Shown one piece after another: positions 6,246 through 13,572 of a DNA stretch of 15,895 bases. Where the stretch lies: contig JAEYBE010000019.1 in NCBI GenBank assembly GCA_023404495.1, positions 1-15,895 of the forward strand, written 5' to 3'. A model generated the notes under the pieces. The model was not told the origin of the DNA. It made no database searches and was given only the letters and a program-made list of their open reading frames with translations. Numbering within the stretch: position 1 is the first letter of the stretch; every line of letters begins with the position of its first letter. The position numbers and the translations under genes were made by a program. Source of the DNA: Actinomycetes bacterium. Its GTDB lineage: Bacteria > Actinomycetota > Thermoleophilia > Solirubrobacterales > JACPNS01.

Positions 6246-6272
6246 GCGCACACAATAGGATCGCGCCCGATG
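6243..6272. promoter_or_regulatory. 24-bp divergent promoter with overlapping -10 elements
   Basis: Only 6246-6269 separates the thioesterase ATG (minus) from the npdG ATG (plus). The minus strand has TATTGT (plus 6257-6252) six bases before its ATG. The plus strand has TAGGAT (6256-6261) eight bases before its ATG. The two hexamers overlap by two bases. Neither gene has room for a leader, so both mRNAs are probably leaderless and the -35 regions must fall in the opposite gene; no convincing -35 was seen. Confidence 0.45.
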
Positions 6273-6971
6273 ACCACCACCGACAACACCGTCGCGATCG
6301 TCGGCGGCACCGGCGCGCTGGGCTCGGCGCTGGCGCTGCAGCTGGCGCGGGCGGGAATCAACGTCCGCATCGGATCGCGGCAGCTGGGCTCCGCAGAAGA
6401 AGCCGTCGCCCGCATCCAGAGCCGCCTCGAGGACCCCGACGCGCCGGTAACGGCGCACGTCAACGAGGACGCCGTCCAAGGCGTCGAGATCGTCTTCCTG
6501 ACTGTGCCGTTTCGCGCGCAGTCCGAAAACCTCACGAACCTCAAGAACGTGCTCGGCGAGGGCCAGATCCTGGTCGACGCCACGGTCCCACTGGCGGCAG
6601 CCGTCAGCGGCAAGGCCACGCGCACGATCGGCGTCTGGCAGGGCTCGGCCGCGCAACAGGCGCAAGAAATGGTCCCCGACGGAGTGATCGTCGTCTCCGC
6701 GCTGCACAGCGTCAGCGCCGTCACGCTCGGTGAGGTCGAGGCAGAGCACGAGGAGCAGGACGTGCTGGTGATGGCAAACAAGAAGGCCGCCAAGGCCCGC
6801 GTCGCCAAGCTGATCGACCTGATCCCTGGTCTGCGCGCGGTCGACGGCGGACCGCTCGAGGCCGCGCGAATCGCCGAGCAGATCACCGCGCTGCTGATCG
6901 GTGTGAACATCCGCTACAAGACTCACGCCGGCGTGCGCTTCACCGACCTGCCGGCGCGGGACTGGGAATAG
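6270..6971 (+). CDS. npdG: NADPH-dependent F420 reductase (F420:NADP oxidoreductase)
   Basis: The 233-residue protein transfers hydride between NADPH and coenzyme F420 in the cytosol. The N-terminal Rossmann fold shows VAIVGGTGALGSALALQLA (8-26), and Ser36-Arg37 in IGSRQ are suited to bind the NADP 2'-phosphate. VPFRAQ, LVDATVPL, the QGSAAQQAQEMVPDG segment and SALHSVSAVTLGE match the Fno/NpdG family, as does the C-terminal FTDLPARDW. ATG 6270 is the first in-frame start after the divergent 24-bp promoter. It heads a plus-strand operon; cofD follows after 5 bp, which supports a dedicated F420 role over generic NADP-binding oxidoreductases. Confidence 0.92.
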   Translation: MTTTDNTVAIVGGTGALGSALALQLARAGINVRIGSRQLGSAEEAVARIQSRLEDPDAPVTAHVNEDAVQGVEIVFLTVPFRAQSENLTNLKNVLGEGQILVDATVPLAAAVSGKATRTIGVWQGSAAQQAQEMVPDGVIVVSALHSVSAVTLGEVEAEHEEQDVLVMANKKAAKARVAKLIDLIPGLRAVDGGPLEAARIAEQITALLIGVNIRYKTHAGVRFTDLPARDWE

Positions 6972-6976
6972 CCGCG

Positions 6977-7942
6977 ATGCGCGTCGCGCTGCTGGCCGGT
7001 GGCACCGGCGGCGCAAAGCTCGCCGTCGGACTGCGCGACATCCTCCACGGCTTCGACGGCGAGGCGCCCGAGCATCCAGGGCAGCTCGACGTGATCGCCA
7101 ACACTGCCGACGACATCGAGATCTACGACGTCCACGTCTCCCCCGACCCCGACCTGATCACCTTTCGCCTGGCCGGCGTGATCGGCGCGCTGGGCTTCGG
7201 CATAGAGGGCGAAGCGCACACACTGATGGACGCGCGCCGCGCGGCGGATGAAGAAATCTGGTTCGAACTCGGCGACGACGACATGAAGGTCTGCGCCGAT
7301 CGCGCGGGAGCGCTCGCGGCGGGCACGCCGCTGACAAAGGCCCACGCGGACGCGACGGCCGCTTACGACAGCGGCGGAGCGAGCGTGCTGCCAATGAGCG
7401 ACCAGCCAGTGCGCACAATCGTCAAGACGCCGGATGGCGACCGCGGCATCCAGCAGTACCTGATCCAGGATCGCAGCGAGCCGGAGGTCCTCGGGGTCGC
7501 CTACGACGGAATCGATGATGCGCAACCAAGCGATCAGGTTCTCGCGGCGATCGAGCAGGCCGATCTGATCGTCGTAGGCCCGTCCAACCCGGTCATCAGC
7601 GTCGCGCCGATTCTCGCATTGCTCGGTCTGCCCGAGGCCCTCACCAATGCGCCCGCACCGGTGCTCGCGATCAGCCCGTTCGTTGGCGGCCAGGTGCTCA
7701 AAGGTCCGACCGTCAAGTTCGTCGAGGCCGCGGGCCACCCCGCCACCAGCGCCGGCGTCGCCGACTACTACGAGGCCGAGTTTCCAGGCGTGATCGACGC
7801 CTGGCTTGCCGACGACCCGGTGCCCGGCCATGCCCACCACCTCGCGGGTGTCGAGATGTCCAGCCCCGAGAAGACCCGATCGGTTGCGACCGAAGTACTG
7901 CGCTACGGCGCCTCGCTCGCGCCGGCCGAGGCAACCGCGTGA
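6977..7942 (+). CDS. cofD: 2-phospho-L-lactate transferase (CofD/FbiA)
   Basis: The 321-residue enzyme transfers the phospholactyl (or phosphoenolpyruvyl) group from its guanosine diphosphate-activated form to FO, giving F420-0 or dehydro-F420-0. Visible family motifs are the N-terminal GGTGGAK (8-14), VIANTADDIEIYDVHVSPD (from 39), ITFRLAGVIGALGFG, VVGPSNPVISVAPILAL and SPFVGGQVLKGPT. Length is typical. ATG 6977 comes 5 bp after the npdG stop. Its own stop overlaps the GTG start of cofC (GTGA), so the two are coupled. Confidence 0.95.
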   Translation: MRVALLAGGTGGAKLAVGLRDILHGFDGEAPEHPGQLDVIANTADDIEIYDVHVSPDPDLITFRLAGVIGALGFGIEGEAHTLMDARRAADEEIWFELGDDDMKVCADRAGALAAGTPLTKAHADATAAYDSGGASVLPMSDQPVRTIVKTPDGDRGIQQYLIQDRSEPEVLGVAYDGIDDAQPSDQVLAAIEQADLIVVGPSNPVISVAPILALLGLPEALTNAPAPVLAISPFVGGQVLKGPTVKFVEAAGHPATSAGVADYYEAEFPGVIDAWLADDPVPGHAHHLAGVEMSSPEKTRSVATEVLRYGASLAPAEATA

Positions 7943-8646
7943 ACCTGCGCCGAAACAGCGAGCGGGTCTGCGTGATCCTGCCGATCAAGCCCTTCGACGA
8001 CGCCAAGGAGCGCCTGGCGACGGGGTTATCCCCCGCGCAGCGCCAGCTGATGGCCGAGGCGATGGTGCGCGATGTCTTCGCGGCGCTCGCCAGGTCACGC
8101 GAAGTCGACGGCGTAGTCGTCGTCAGCGCCGAGCCGAAGATCAATGACATCGCCGGAGATCTCGCAACCGCAGTGATCGCCGACGAGCGCACCGGCCACT
8201 CTGACGCCGCCAAGGCCGGAGTCGAGTGGGCGCTCAAAAACGGCTTCGACAAGGTCGTGATGCTCCCGGGCGACTGTCCGCTGCTTAGCGCGCAAGAGCT
8301 CGACGACCTGATCGTCCGCACGCGCGAGGACCGCATCGAATTCGCCGTGGTTCCCGACCGCATGGGCACCGGCACCAACGCACTCGTGATCTCGCCACCC
8401 GACGCGGTCGACCCATCGTTCGGCCCGGACAGCCGCCAACGTCACATCGCGATGGGCCTTGCCGCCGCCAGGCGCACCGCCGAGCACGAAGTGCCCTCGC
8501 TCGCGCTCGACCTCGACACCGCCGAAGACCTGGCCGAACTCGCCGAGCGCCTCTCCCAGGAGGGCCACGACGCCGAGAACACCGAACAGGCGATCGCCGA
8601 GCTGATGATCGACCGCAGCAAGCTCCCCGGCGGCTACGCGCGATGA
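7939..8646 (+). CDS. cofC: 2-phospho-L-lactate / PEP guanylyltransferase (CofC/FbiD)
   Basis: The 235-residue nucleotidyltransferase activates 2-phospholactate or phosphoenolpyruvate with GTP for CofD. It has LPIKPFDDAKERL (14-26) near the N-terminus, LPGDCPLL (109-116, metal-binding acidic residue), DRMGTGTNAL (140-149) and FGPDSRQRH (161-169), all characteristic of CofC. Whether it prefers 2-phospholactate or PEP cannot be told from the motifs. The start is GTG 7939, overlapping the cofD stop by 4 bp, with GAGG a short way upstream. The stop overlaps the cofE start by 4 bp (ATGA). Confidence 0.93.
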   Translation: MNLRRNSERVCVILPIKPFDDAKERLATGLSPAQRQLMAEAMVRDVFAALARSREVDGVVVVSAEPKINDIAGDLATAVIADERTGHSDAAKAGVEWALKNGFDKVVMLPGDCPLLSAQELDDLIVRTREDRIEFAVVPDRMGTGTNALVISPPDAVDPSFGPDSRQRHIAMGLAAARRTAEHEVPSLALDLDTAEDLAELAERLSQEGHDAENTEQAIAELMIDRSKLPGGYAR

Positions 8647-9386
8647 AGCTCGAGGTCTTTGCGGTCGAGGGCCTGCCGGAGCTCAGGGCCGGCGACGACC
8701 TCGCCGCGCTGATCTCAAGCAACACCGAGCTGGCCGATGGCGACATCGTCGTGGTCGCGCAAAAGGCGGTCAGCAAAGTCGAAGACCGCTTCGCCGATCC
8801 GGCGAGCGTCACGCCGTCACCGCGGGCGATCGAGCTGGCACGTCAGACCGAAAAGGACCCGGCCCAAGTCGAGCTGATCATCAGCGAGTCACACGAGGTG
8901 CTTCGCGCGGCACCCGGAGTGCTGATTGTCGAAACGCTCCACGGCTTCGTCTGCGCCAACGCCGGCATCGACAACTCCAACGTCCCCGGCGAGGATCGGG
9001 TGCTGCTACTGCCGAAGGACCCTGACGCCTCGGCGCGCGGGCTTCGCGCCGAACTCCAAGAATCCACCGGAGCCCAGCTCGCCGTGATCGTCACCGACAG
9101 CTTCGGACGAGCGTGGCGCACGGGCCAGAGCGACATCGCGATCGGCTGTGCCGGGATCGATCCCCTGCTCGACCTGCGCGGACAAAACGACAGCAACGGT
9201 CGGGAGCTGAACGCATCGATCCAGGCCGTCGCCGACGAACTTGCCGCGGCCTCGGACCTCGCCCGCTCGAAGGCCAGCGGGCACCCGGTGGTGGTGATCA
9301 GGGGTCGGGGCGATCTTGTGATCGCCGAAGACGGCCCGGGCGCCGTCGCCTCCCTGCGCGAGCACGCGCAGGATCTGTTCCGGTAA
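8643..9386 (+). CDS. cofE: Coenzyme F420-0:L-glutamate ligase, single domain (CofE)
   Basis: The 247-residue GTP-dependent ligase adds glutamate to F420-0 to form the polyglutamate tail. Motifs seen are DIVVVAQKAVSKVE (34-47), CANAGIDNSNV (104-114) and TDSFGRAWRTGQSDIAIG (151-168), which carry metal- and GTP-binding residues. It corresponds to the N-terminal half only of mycobacterial FbiB; the C-terminal FMN-dependent reductase domain is absent, and the next gene does not supply it. It is the last gene of the overlapping npdG-cofD-cofC-cofE set. No convincing hairpin with a T-run was found immediately after the stop. Confidence 0.94.
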   Translation: MKLEVFAVEGLPELRAGDDLAALISSNTELADGDIVVVAQKAVSKVEDRFADPASVTPSPRAIELARQTEKDPAQVELIISESHEVLRAAPGVLIVETLHGFVCANAGIDNSNVPGEDRVLLLPKDPDASARGLRAELQESTGAQLAVIVTDSFGRAWRTGQSDIAIGCAGIDPLLDLRGQNDSNGRELNASIQAVADELAAASDLARSKASGHPVVVIRGRGDLVIAEDGPGAVASLREHAQDLFR

Positions 9387-9445
9387 AGCCGTAGTTGTTT
9401 ATCGGTAAACCGGGGTCTGCGACGCGGTTGGCCTAACCCAATTGG

Positions 9446-9474
9446 TTTACTTTTGCCCAATTGTCCGCTATTAT
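9446..9474 (+). promoter_or_regulatory. Sigma70-like promoter for the diguanylate cyclase gene
   Basis: The -35 TTTACT (9446-9451) is 17 bp from the -10 TATTAT (9469-9474). Transcription would begin near 9481 and give a leader of about 215 nt. One CCCAATTG repeat lies just upstream of the -35 and the other in the spacer, 19 bp apart, suggesting a regulator-binding site. Confidence 0.5.
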
Positions 9475-9539
9475 GTCTACTGGAAATTATGGATATTTCG
9501 AGTTTTGGCCCATGGATCGGGTGATTTCTGGCATATTGA

Positions 9540-9586
9540 CTGCAAGCGAAATTGCAGGCCGCAAGGCCTGCTCCTCGGCCGCAGGC
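9540..9586 (+). promoter_or_regulatory. Leader RNA with competing stems (possible switch)
   Basis: Three stems share strands. CTGCAA/TTGCAG (9540-9545 with 9552-9557) has loop GCGAAA. GCAGGCC/GGCCTGC (9554-9560 with 9565-9571) has a GCAA tetraloop. GCCTGC/GCAGGC (9566-9571 with 9581-9586) is the third. The second stem excludes both the first and the third. I could not match it to a known riboswitch; it lacks the core of the GEMM c-di-GMP class. Confidence 0.35.
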
Positions 9587-9668
9587 GTGCCCCAGTCATG
9601 CCTATCCCCCATATCTCGAATGTCCGAGCGCGCAGCATGCTCGCGCGCGGCACATGAGCAGACTTCTG

Positions 9669-9684
9669 GCCGGCAGCTGCCGGC
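9669..9684. repeat. 16-bp perfect palindrome before the GGDEF gene
   Basis: GCCGGCAGCTGCCGGC is perfectly self-complementary and ends 12 bp before the ATG at 9697. It could be a dimeric regulator's operator or an RNA hairpin near the ribosome-binding region, where no clear Shine-Dalgarno is seen. Confidence 0.6.
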
Positions 9685-9696
9685 AAGCGACACGCG

Positions 9697-10794
9697 ATGA
9701 CCAACGACGACGACTCCCGCCAAGGCGAGCGGCAGACCAGCGACAACCCGGTCACACCGACCACGGCCCGCAGCTTCTTCGATTTCAGCGAGGCGACCGC
9801 GACCGTGCTCGACCTGCTGGCCAAGCAGCTGCCGGATTGCGCGGTCTTCGTCGCCTACCACGACAACGACGCGCAGCTCCTGCGGATCGTCGACTTTCGC
9901 GGGCCGCAGACCTTTGGTGTGCACAAGGGTCAGACGCTCGCGCTGATGGCGCGGCCGGGTGCGGATTCCGTGCCAGACCCCGCACCTTCGATCCTCGCGA
10001 GCGCCGAGATCAAGAACGCCGACAGCTTCATCGGGATCCCGCTGGAGATGCACGACGGCAGTCACTTCGGAACGCTCTGCGCCGTCTCGAGTTCAGCCAA
10101 GCGATTCCACCGCGACGAGGTCGATCTGCTGACCGTGCTCGGACGCGTGATCGTCAACGAGCTCGACCGTGAGACCAAGGAGCAAGAGCTCCAGCGTCAG
10201 AATCAAGATCTCGCCGAGCACGCGGAGCGCCTGCGCACCGACGCGTTCACCGACCCGCTGACCGGCGCCGCCAACCGACGCGGCTTCGAGCGGGCGCTGG
10301 CGCGCGAGTGGAAGCTCAGCCGCCGCGGGACGATCGAGTCCTACCTGGTGCTGATCGACCTTGACGGATTCAAGGCGGTCAACGATCGCTTCGGCCACGC
10401 TGCCGGCGACCGCGTATTGCACCTCTGCGCGCAGGCACTGCAGGAGGCAGCGCGCGGCACCGACGTCGTCGGTCGCATCGGCGGAGACGAGTTCGCGGCG
10501 ATTCTCGTCGGCTGCGACAGCGCCGAGGACGCCGTCGGCTACCGCGAGCGGGCCCACCACACGCTCGAGCGTTATCTCAAGGGCGAGGACGCGCGCATCA
10601 GCTTCTCGGCCGGACACCAGTCACTTTCTGAAGCCTCCTCCCCAGTCCGCGCGATGGAGCTCGCCGACCAGGCGATGTACTGGCAGAAGCGCCAGCGCGC
10701 CGGCCGGCTCCCGCGCGGCACCGACCTTGCCACGAAGATGGGCGCCTCGCGCAGAAAAGCCAACGGCCCGTCGCCGGCCGAGCCCAAGCCTTAG
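9697..10794 (+). CDS. GAF-GGDEF diguanylate cyclase
   Basis: The 365-residue cytosolic protein makes the second messenger c-di-GMP from two GTP. A GAF-like sensor domain spans about 28-160 (AVFVAYHDNDAQLLRIVDFRG, FIGIPLEMHDGSHFGTLCAVSS), followed by a short coiled linker (about 157-181, QELQRQNQDLAEHAERL). The GGDEF domain starts at DPLTGAANRRGFE (186) with LIDLDGFKAVND (219-230). The active site is intact (GGDEF 262-266), and the inhibitory RxxD site is present as RGTD (253-256), five residues before GGDEF, so product feedback inhibition is expected. No EAL domain or membrane segment is present. The ligand of the GAF domain is unknown. The gene lies between cofE and the convergent fbiC, whose stop is 18 bp away. 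Confidence 0.93.
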   Translation: MTNDDDSRQGERQTSDNPVTPTTARSFFDFSEATATVLDLLAKQLPDCAVFVAYHDNDAQLLRIVDFRGPQTFGVHKGQTLALMARPGADSVPDPAPSILASAEIKNADSFIGIPLEMHDGSHFGTLCAVSSSAKRFHRDEVDLLTVLGRVIVNELDRETKEQELQRQNQDLAEHAERLRTDAFTDPLTGAANRRGFERALAREWKLSRRGTIESYLVLIDLDGFKAVNDRFGHAAGDRVLHLCAQALQEAARGTDVVGRIGGDEFAAILVGCDSAEDAVGYRERAHHTLERYLKGEDARISFSAGHQSLSEASSPVRAMELADQAMYWQKRQRAGRLPRGTDLATKMGASRRKANGPSPAEPKP

Positions 10795-10812
10795 CCGGGC
10801 GTTGCGTCCGGT

Positions 10813-13065
10813 TTACGCGGCTGTCGCCGCCAGCGTCAGCGGGTGCTCGCTGATCCGCCGCGTGTAAAGCGTGTCGCGCTCGTAGACCGGTCGACCCGCC
10901 GCGTGTCCGGCGGCGATCAGGTCTTCGGGGTCGAGCCGCGATCCGTGCAGCGACCCGGCCGCGCGGGAGATCGACTCCTCCATCAGCGTGCCGCCGAGGT
11001 CGTTGACGCCCCAGCGCAGAGCTTCGGTCGCCGCCGCGAGGCCCATCTTGACCCAGCTGGCCTGGACGTTGGGAATCGCGCGGCCGAGTGCCAGACGGAA
11101 GACCGCCGTGTGCTTGAGGTTTTCGTCCAGCGAGAGTTCGGAGATGCCGTGCGTGCGGCCGAGCAGGGTTTGGTACGGAATGAACGAGAGCGGCACGAAC
11201 TCGGTGATCGCCGCACCCTCCGCCGCAAGCGATCGCTCCTGAAGCTCGCGCAGGACGGTCATGTGGCGCGCCAACTCCCACGGCTCCTCGATGTGGCCGA
11301 ACATGACGGTGGATGTCGTCGGCACGCCAGCGGCGTGGGCGGCCTCCACAATTTCGACCCAGCGAGCCGCCGGAAGTTTGTTCGGCGAGATGCGCTCGCG
11401 TACTCCGTCGTCGAGCACCTCGGCGGCGGTCCCTGGAGTCGAACCCAGCCCGCACTCCTTCAGGTACGCGAAGACCTCCGCGGGCGACTTGCCGGAGCGA
11501 TCGACCATGTTGGCGACTTCCATCGGCGAGTACGCGTGGAGGTGCACGTCTGGCGCGACTTCTTTTGCCAACGTCAGCCAGCGGCCATAGTCCTCAAGCT
11601 GATAGTCGGGATGGATCCCTCCCTGTAGGCAGAGCTCGGTCGCTCCGTACTCGATCGCCTCGGCGACCTTTGCGCGGAACTCGTCCTCGTCGGCTGTGTG
11701 CGCGTCGGGCGAGCGACGGCTCTGGCCGAAACCACAGAACGCACAGCCGACCGTGCAGACGTTGGTGAAGTTGATGTTGCGGTTGACGACGAAGCTGACG
11801 TCGTCGCCCGCGACTTCCGCGCGCAGGTCGTCGGCGGCGGCGCGGATCTCTTCGATCAGCTCCGGGCGGGTCTCCGAAAAGAGCGCGGTGAGCTGGTCCT
11901 CTGCCAAGGCGTCGCCCGCGCGACCGGCGGCGATCGCCTCGCGCACCGCGCTCTGAGCGGCTAGCTCCGGGCGGACGGCCCGGCTGCGCTCGCCGCGCGG
12001 GATGAAGGTCCAGAAGCGCTGCGTGATCGTGTCCATCACGGCCGGCGCGACCCACTCGGGGTTGGTGTACTGCGGATAGACGCAGAGCCGCTCGGCAAGC
12101 GCAACGTTTTCCTCGGCCAGCCGGTCGCGCACCTGCGTCGGCGACGGGAAGGGGTGCTCGGGCGAGATGTGGTCGCCGTTGGCCGAAAGGCCGCCAAGGT
12201 CGGTGGCGCCGGCCTCCACCAGCTCGGGCCACCAGTCGGCGAGATTCGGCGGGATCTGGATGCCGACGTCCGGCATCAGCTCGCGCGTCTTGCCAACGAG
12301 GTCCTTCATGTCTTCGATCGAGACGCTGCAAGCCCAGTCAGGCAGCTTCGCGCTGTCCGCGCCGTCGCCGCCGGCCGACATCCCGGTGCGCCAGAGGTCG
12401 TCGGCCGCGTCCGCGGCTATCTCGCCGACGTCCTGCCCGTGGTAGCGCGGGTGCGGGACGAAGTTCTGCAGGATCACCTCCTGGATGTGGCCGTAGCGAT
12501 CGTGCAGCGCAGCGATCGCAGCGAGGCTTTCGTGGCGCTCCTGCTCGGTCTCGCCGATCCCGACGAGAATGCCGGTCGTGTAGGGAACCTTCAGCTTCCC
12601 GGCGAGTTCGATCGTGCGCAGCCGCTCGGCCGGGTGCTTGGTCGGAGACCCCGCGTGGACGGTGTCCATCAAGCGCTCGGAGATCGACTCGAGCATCAGG
12701 CCCTGCGAGGCAGTGACTTCGCGCAGGCGCTCCATGTCGCGCCGCTCCATCACGCCGAGGTTGGTGTGCGGCAGGATGCCGCGCTCGAGCGCGCGCTCGC
12801 AGACCCAGACGACGTAGTCGACGAAGTCTTCGTGCCCCAGTGCGTTGAGCTGGGCCAGCACCTTCGGATTTTCGTCCGGCGCCTCGCCGGTCAGGATCAG
12901 CAGTTCCTTGGCGCGGCGCTTCTCGGCCTGGTCGAGCTCGCGCTCAACTTCTTCCGGTCCGCGCAGGTGCGCCAGGTGCGTCGCGAAGGCGCAGTACTTG
13001 CAGTAACAGCGGCACGTGCGCGAGAGCGAGATCGTGTAGTTCCGCGAGTAGGTGACGCGCCGCAT
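10813..13065 (-). CDS. fbiC: FO synthase, fused CofG-CofH radical SAM enzyme (FbiC)
   Basis: The 750-residue protein builds FO, the deazaflavin chromophore of F420, from tyrosine and 5-amino-6-ribitylamino-uracil. Two radical SAM domains are fused. The CofG half (1 to about 390) has the cluster C18-x3-C22-x2-C25 in CRCYCKYCAF. The CofH half (about 395-750) has C437-x3-C441-x2-C444 in NVCTVGCAFCGF, followed by LCLQGGIHPDYQLEDY and HAYSPMEV. This order and length are those of actinobacterial FbiC. The start ATG 13065 is preceded by TAGAGT at six bases, so it probably has its own leaderless promoter although the stress-protein gene ends 24 bp upstream. It converges on the GGDEF gene, with only 18 bp between their stops and no clear terminator. 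Confidence 0.97.
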   Translation of the reverse strand: MRRVTYSRNYTISLSRTCRCYCKYCAFATHLAHLRGPEEVERELDQAEKRRAKELLILTGEAPDENPKVLAQLNALGHEDFVDYVVWVCERALERGILPHTNLGVMERRDMERLREVTASQGLMLESISERLMDTVHAGSPTKHPAERLRTIELAGKLKVPYTTGILVGIGETEQERHESLAAIAALHDRYGHIQEVILQNFVPHPRYHGQDVGEIAADAADDLWRTGMSAGGDGADSAKLPDWACSVSIEDMKDLVGKTRELMPDVGIQIPPNLADWWPELVEAGATDLGGLSANGDHISPEHPFPSPTQVRDRLAEENVALAERLCVYPQYTNPEWVAPAVMDTITQRFWTFIPRGERSRAVRPELAAQSAVREAIAAGRAGDALAEDQLTALFSETRPELIEEIRAAADDLRAEVAGDDVSFVVNRNINFTNVCTVGCAFCGFGQSRRSPDAHTADEDEFRAKVAEAIEYGATELCLQGGIHPDYQLEDYGRWLTLAKEVAPDVHLHAYSPMEVANMVDRSGKSPAEVFAYLKECGLGSTPGTAAEVLDDGVRERISPNKLPAARWVEIVEAAHAAGVPTTSTVMFGHIEEPWELARHMTVLRELQERSLAAEGAAITEFVPLSFIPYQTLLGRTHGISELSLDENLKHTAVFRLALGRAIPNVQASWVKMGLAAATEALRWGVNDLGGTLMEESISRAAGSLHGSRLDPEDLIAAGHAAGRPVYERDTLYTRRISEHPLTLAATAA

Positions 13066-13077
13066 GGCGCCACTCTA
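13063..13077 (-). promoter_or_regulatory. Candidate -10 (TAGAGT) for leaderless fbiC
   Basis: The minus strand reads TAGAGT (plus 13077-13072), GGCGCC, then the ATG at 13065. The six-base spacing suits a transcript starting at the ATG. It lies within the 24-bp gap after the stress-protein gene, so fbiC could be transcribed alone. Confidence 0.4.
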
Positions 13078-13089
13078 CTGAGCGCCTCG

Positions 13090-13539
13090 CTATCCAGATG
13101 ACAGATTTGATTCCGCCTGCTGGGCCTCGAGGTCGACGATCACGTGCTCGACTGGCAGTTCGGTCCGGTCGCGGATCTTCTCAACCTCGCCGCGCTCGAG
13201 CCAGTGGGAGCGGCCTTCCGGGTGGGTCGAGACCAGTACCCCGTCGGGCTCATAGACCGCCACAGCGTCTTCGAACGCGCGCACGGGGTTTGCGTCACCA
13301 ACCTCGCCCTCGGCCTCGATGCCGTGCTCGCGCAGCAGTTCGATCGACTTGTCAAGGCGCGCCTGCGCCTCTTCGCGCGGCTCATCGACATCGGAGAAGA
13401 CGTACTTCAAGCGCGACGCCAGAGCCGGCGCGATGATGATCACCCGGCCTCCGTCGGCGGTGATCTCGCGGATGTGATCGTGGAGAGCGTCTCCAGCGAT
13501 CGTCTCGTTGGCGACTACGAGCAGTCTCTTGAAGGCCAT
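13090..13539 (-). CDS. Universal-stress-protein-like small protein
   Basis: The 149-residue protein has the alternating beta-alpha pattern of a UspA-like nucleotide-binding fold: an initial strand AFKRLLVVANETIAG, strand GRVIIIAPALAS, a long amphipathic helix (EEAQARLDKSIELLREHGI), GEVGDANPVRAFEDAV, strand DGVLVSTHPEGRSHWLERG and a final ELPVEHVIVD strand. The ATP-binding G-x2-G-x9-G(S/T) loop is not clearly present, so it may not bind ATP. The start at 13539 is chosen because GAGGAG lies six bases upstream; a longer frame to 13614 would run into the inverted repeat. It precedes fbiC by 24 bp on the same strand. A role in F420 metabolism is only a positional guess. Confidence 0.7.
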   Translation of the reverse strand: MAFKRLLVVANETIAGDALHDHIREITADGGRVIIIAPALASRLKYVFSDVDEPREEAQARLDKSIELLREHGIEAEGEVGDANPVRAFEDAVAVYEPDGVLVSTHPEGRSHWLERGEVEKIRDRTELPVEHVIVDLEAQQAESNLSSG

Positions 13540-13572
13540 GCTCTGCTCCTCTCGGGAAGCGGTTGCGTTGGG

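Larger units (their letters stand above)
9387..9696 (+). other. 310-bp leader/promoter region of the GGDEF gene
   Basis: This gap, noticeably more AT-rich in its first half, carries a promoter (9446-9474), two CCCAATTG repeats (9437-9444 and 9456-9463), three mutually exclusive stems (9540-9586) and a 16-bp palindrome (9669-9684). Small frames across it (for example one opening at 9442) have no ribosome-binding site or protein-like composition and are not called. Confidence 0.6.

Noticed and set aside
9540..9600. GEMM-type c-di-GMP riboswitch
   Set aside because: GCAA and GCC elements are suggestive, but the conserved GGGCAAACC and GGGACGCAAAGCC core is absent.
9442..9700. Small plus-strand frames in the GGDEF leader
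   Set aside because: They have no ribosome-binding site and unremarkable composition, and they overlap promoter and stem elements.
12154..13101. 315-codon plus-strand frame opposite fbiC
   Set aside because: It is a codon-bias shadow of fbiC, whose two radical SAM clusters are intact on the minus strand.
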